The position numbers and the translations under genes were made by a program. From Pseudoalteromonas luteoviolacea (GTDB taxonomy: Bacteria > Pseudomonadota > Gammaproteobacteria > Enterobacterales > Alteromonadaceae): a DNA stretch of 64,000 nt. The notes beneath the pieces are model-generated. The model was not told the origin of the DNA and ran no database searches. It worked only from the letters and a program-made list of their open reading frames with translations. The DNA is taken from assembly GCF_000814765.1 (NCBI RefSeq), contig NZ_JWIC01000005.1:124001-188000 (forward strand), in the 5' to 3' direction. This document shows, piece after piece, positions 62,566 to 64,000 of the stretch (position 1 is the stretch's first letter; every line of letters starts with the position of its first letter).

Positions 62566-64000
62566 TTAGTTGATGTTTTGCCCCAAGAAGTCAATATCAG
62601 TGTAATCGATAACTTGGCCATCAATGTAAGTGACTCTAAATCCATTTGTGATTTCAACAACATCACCCACCTTAACTGGCGTCGTGTCGTTGTAGAGCGT
62701 AACATCTCCAACGAGCGGCCCGTCAGTGTCAACTAAATTGACGTTAAACACATAACCATTAAACTCATTGAGCATTATTTTGGCTAAGCCTAGTTCATCA
62801 TTATCATCTTCGTTTCTAAGCGCAAAATCAGCTGTAAATGATAGGTCCTCAGTGACTCCAGACATAACGATACTGGCATGTTCAATCGCACCACTTACAA
62901 ACAATGGGACGGTATTACCGGCACTGTCTGTAGAAGTCAGCTCTGATGCCAAAGTACCGTTAAACCCATACTGGCCATCAACAAACTCGACAATATTGAA
63001 CGTCTGTGCACTAGATGCATCAAAGTTTCTCGCATCTTCAATCGTTGTTATGCTACCGTCGATAAAGATCACAGAACATGACGCATTTGGCTGTTCAACC
63101 ACATCCAGAGACCAACGTTCACACTCTGCCAAATCTGGAGATTTGACTAACACAGTTTGGCCATCGGTTGATTTTAGCGTGCCAGTCCAGGTCAAAATAA
63201 TTTTGCTTGTCGCGCCGGAATTGACCTGCGCGTTAGCTAAGATATGCTCATCACCTTGCGTATTCGTTAGCTCAACTTCATAGGTATCCGTGTTGTAGCG
63301 ATAAGTCCACGCTGGGTAATTAGGAGCCGTACCACTGTGAGAACCAGAATCCAAGTTTTGATCCCAAATATCTCTAACTACGTCATACACGACTTCACCG
63401 GCATTAAATACCGCATCCGCACCTTCTTTAGTGACAAATGCAACCGATGTCATTTTATCTGTGCCTGACTTACCTCTTGCGTTATCGACCGCAGATGAAA
63501 CAGTACTATTTAAAGTTCGGATATCAGACTCAGTCGCCTTAAACGCTGTAACGCTTGCAGTCACTGTTTGCTGTATTGTCGTTGACTCTGTGACCAACTG
63601 CTGCGCTTCTGATCTTTGCTCTTCGGTTGTCGCCAACGCTAAATATTCTTCAGCACGTGTTTTGGCAAGCTCGATGTCATTCAAAATATCTGTGGTCAAA
63701 ACATTTAGCGCATTAAACTTATCTACAGCGCTTTGCGAGCTTGTAAATGCCGTTTCCAATGCTGCTAAATCTGTACCAGCCGATGCAAATAAATTAGTCG
63801 CATCTGAAAATTGAGACTGAACATCAGCATTAGCAGTATTGAATGTTTGCTCCCGCTCCTTAGCGCGTTCTAATGCAGCTTCAGCAAGCACCTTCGCTGC
63901 ACTCGAAGCATCATCCAACAATGCGACAGCTTTTTCCCTCTCTGCGTTTGCGGACGTCACCATACCAGTGACATTTGAACTCAGTGAAGCCGCGTTGTTA
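62566..64000 (-). CDS. Large coiled-coil surface or periplasmic protein (partial)
   Basis: At least 477 aa; the frame is open to the right edge, so the N-terminus is outside. The visible N-terminal third is a long Ala/Glu/Thr-rich helical coiled coil (NNAASLSSNVTG onward, then EQTFNTANADVQSQFSDATN-like heptads). The C-terminal two thirds are beta-rich, with two Cys (E-C-E-R-W and S-C-S-V) and a final segment GDVVEITNGFRVTYIDGQVI. The end resembles the end of the lipoprotein two genes downstream (GDKLVADVR...LFPDGSFESL). Probably exported, though the signal peptide is not in view. First known gene of the cluster. Confidence 0.8.
   Translation of the reverse strand, partial: NNAASLSSNVTGMVTSANAEREKAVALLDDASSAAKVLAEAALERAKEREQTFNTANADVQSQFSDATNLFASAGTDLAALETAFTSSQSAVDKFNALNVLTTDILNDIELAKTRAEEYLALATTEEQRSEAQQLVTESTTIQQTVTASVTAFKATESDIRTLNSTVSSAVDNARGKSGTDKMTSVAFVTKEGADAVFNAGEVVYDVVRDIWDQNLDSGSHSGTAPNYPAWTYRYNTDTYEVELTNTQGDEHILANAQVNSGATSKIILTWTGTLKSTDGQTVLVKSPDLAECERWSLDVVEQPNASCSVIFIDGSITTIEDARNFDASSAQTFNIVEFVDGQYGFNGTLASELTSTDSAGNTVPLFVSGAIEHASIVMSGVTEDLSFTADFALRNEDDNDELGLAKIMLNEFNGYVFNVNLVDTDGPLVGDVTLYNDTTPVKVGDVVEITNGFRVTYIDGQVIDYTDIDFLGQNIN

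Overview
The window looks like chromosome of a marine gammaproteobacterium of the Alteromonadales, most probably Pseudoalteromonas or a close relative. This rests on low GC by eye, gammaproteobacterial gene orders (serC-aroA-cmk-rpsA-ihfB-lapA-lapB-pyrF; aat-bpt-infA facing clpA-clpS with cspD beyond; rluE-mnmA-hflD-purB next to icd), a monomeric isocitrate dehydrogenase and FabY. No tRNA, rRNA, CRISPR array, insertion sequence or prophage was seen. Most of the window is core genome; the accessory parts are the chemosensory operon (36.3-46.9 kb) and an envelope cluster at the right end (59.5-64 kb).

Layout. 0-1.5 kb: two photolyase/cryptochrome genes overlapping on the minus strand, the first cut by the window edge. 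1.7-9.2 kb: minus-strand pyrF, lapB, lapA, ihfB, rpsA, cmk, aroA, serC, with terminators after rpsA and cmk. 9.4-12.1 kb: gyrA (minus). 12.2-13.6 kb: ubiG and a MupP/Gph-type phosphatase. 13.9-16.2 kb: nrdA behind a regulatory region with NrdR-type boxes and a DnaA box, but without nrdB next to it. 16.3-21.2 kb (minus): a PhzF-like protein, egtD, egtB (ergothioneine) and pssA. 21.4-24.2 kb: trxB, aat, bpt, infA. 24.3-27.4 kb: clpA and clpS (minus), cspD (plus). 27.7-35.1 kb: icd, rluE, mnmA, hflD, purB, roxA. 35.3-36.1 kb: an acetyltransferase converging on a small unknown protein.

36.3-46.9 kb is a self-contained chemosensory operon: a small membrane MCP-like protein, CheY, a STAS protein, CheA, a classical MCP, two CheW, CheR, CheB and an EAL phosphodiesterase. 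The first protein seems to be a receptor-phosphatase hybrid: after its MCP signalling tip it has a D-x3-Q motif like the CheZ active site and a C-terminal tail resembling the CheY-binding peptide of CheZ. No separate cheZ lies in the cluster. The terminal EAL gene suggests an output through cyclic di-GMP.

46.9-50.0 kb: lolC-lolD-lolE (minus) for lipoprotein release. 50.2-51.8 kb: a BicA-like SulP transporter. 51.8-54.8 kb: a LysR regulator divergent from glutathione-dependent formaldehyde detoxification genes (frmA, frmB). 54.9-57.9 kb: fabY and a divergent GlxA-type regulator. 57.9-59.5 kb: a methyltransferase and a Gre-like protein. 59.5-64.0 kb (minus): three exported proteins of unknown function, in order a coiled-coil protein (partial), an outer-membrane beta-barrel and a lipoprotein with an EF-hand-like loop. 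They look like one operon and are the other good candidate for an undescribed system.
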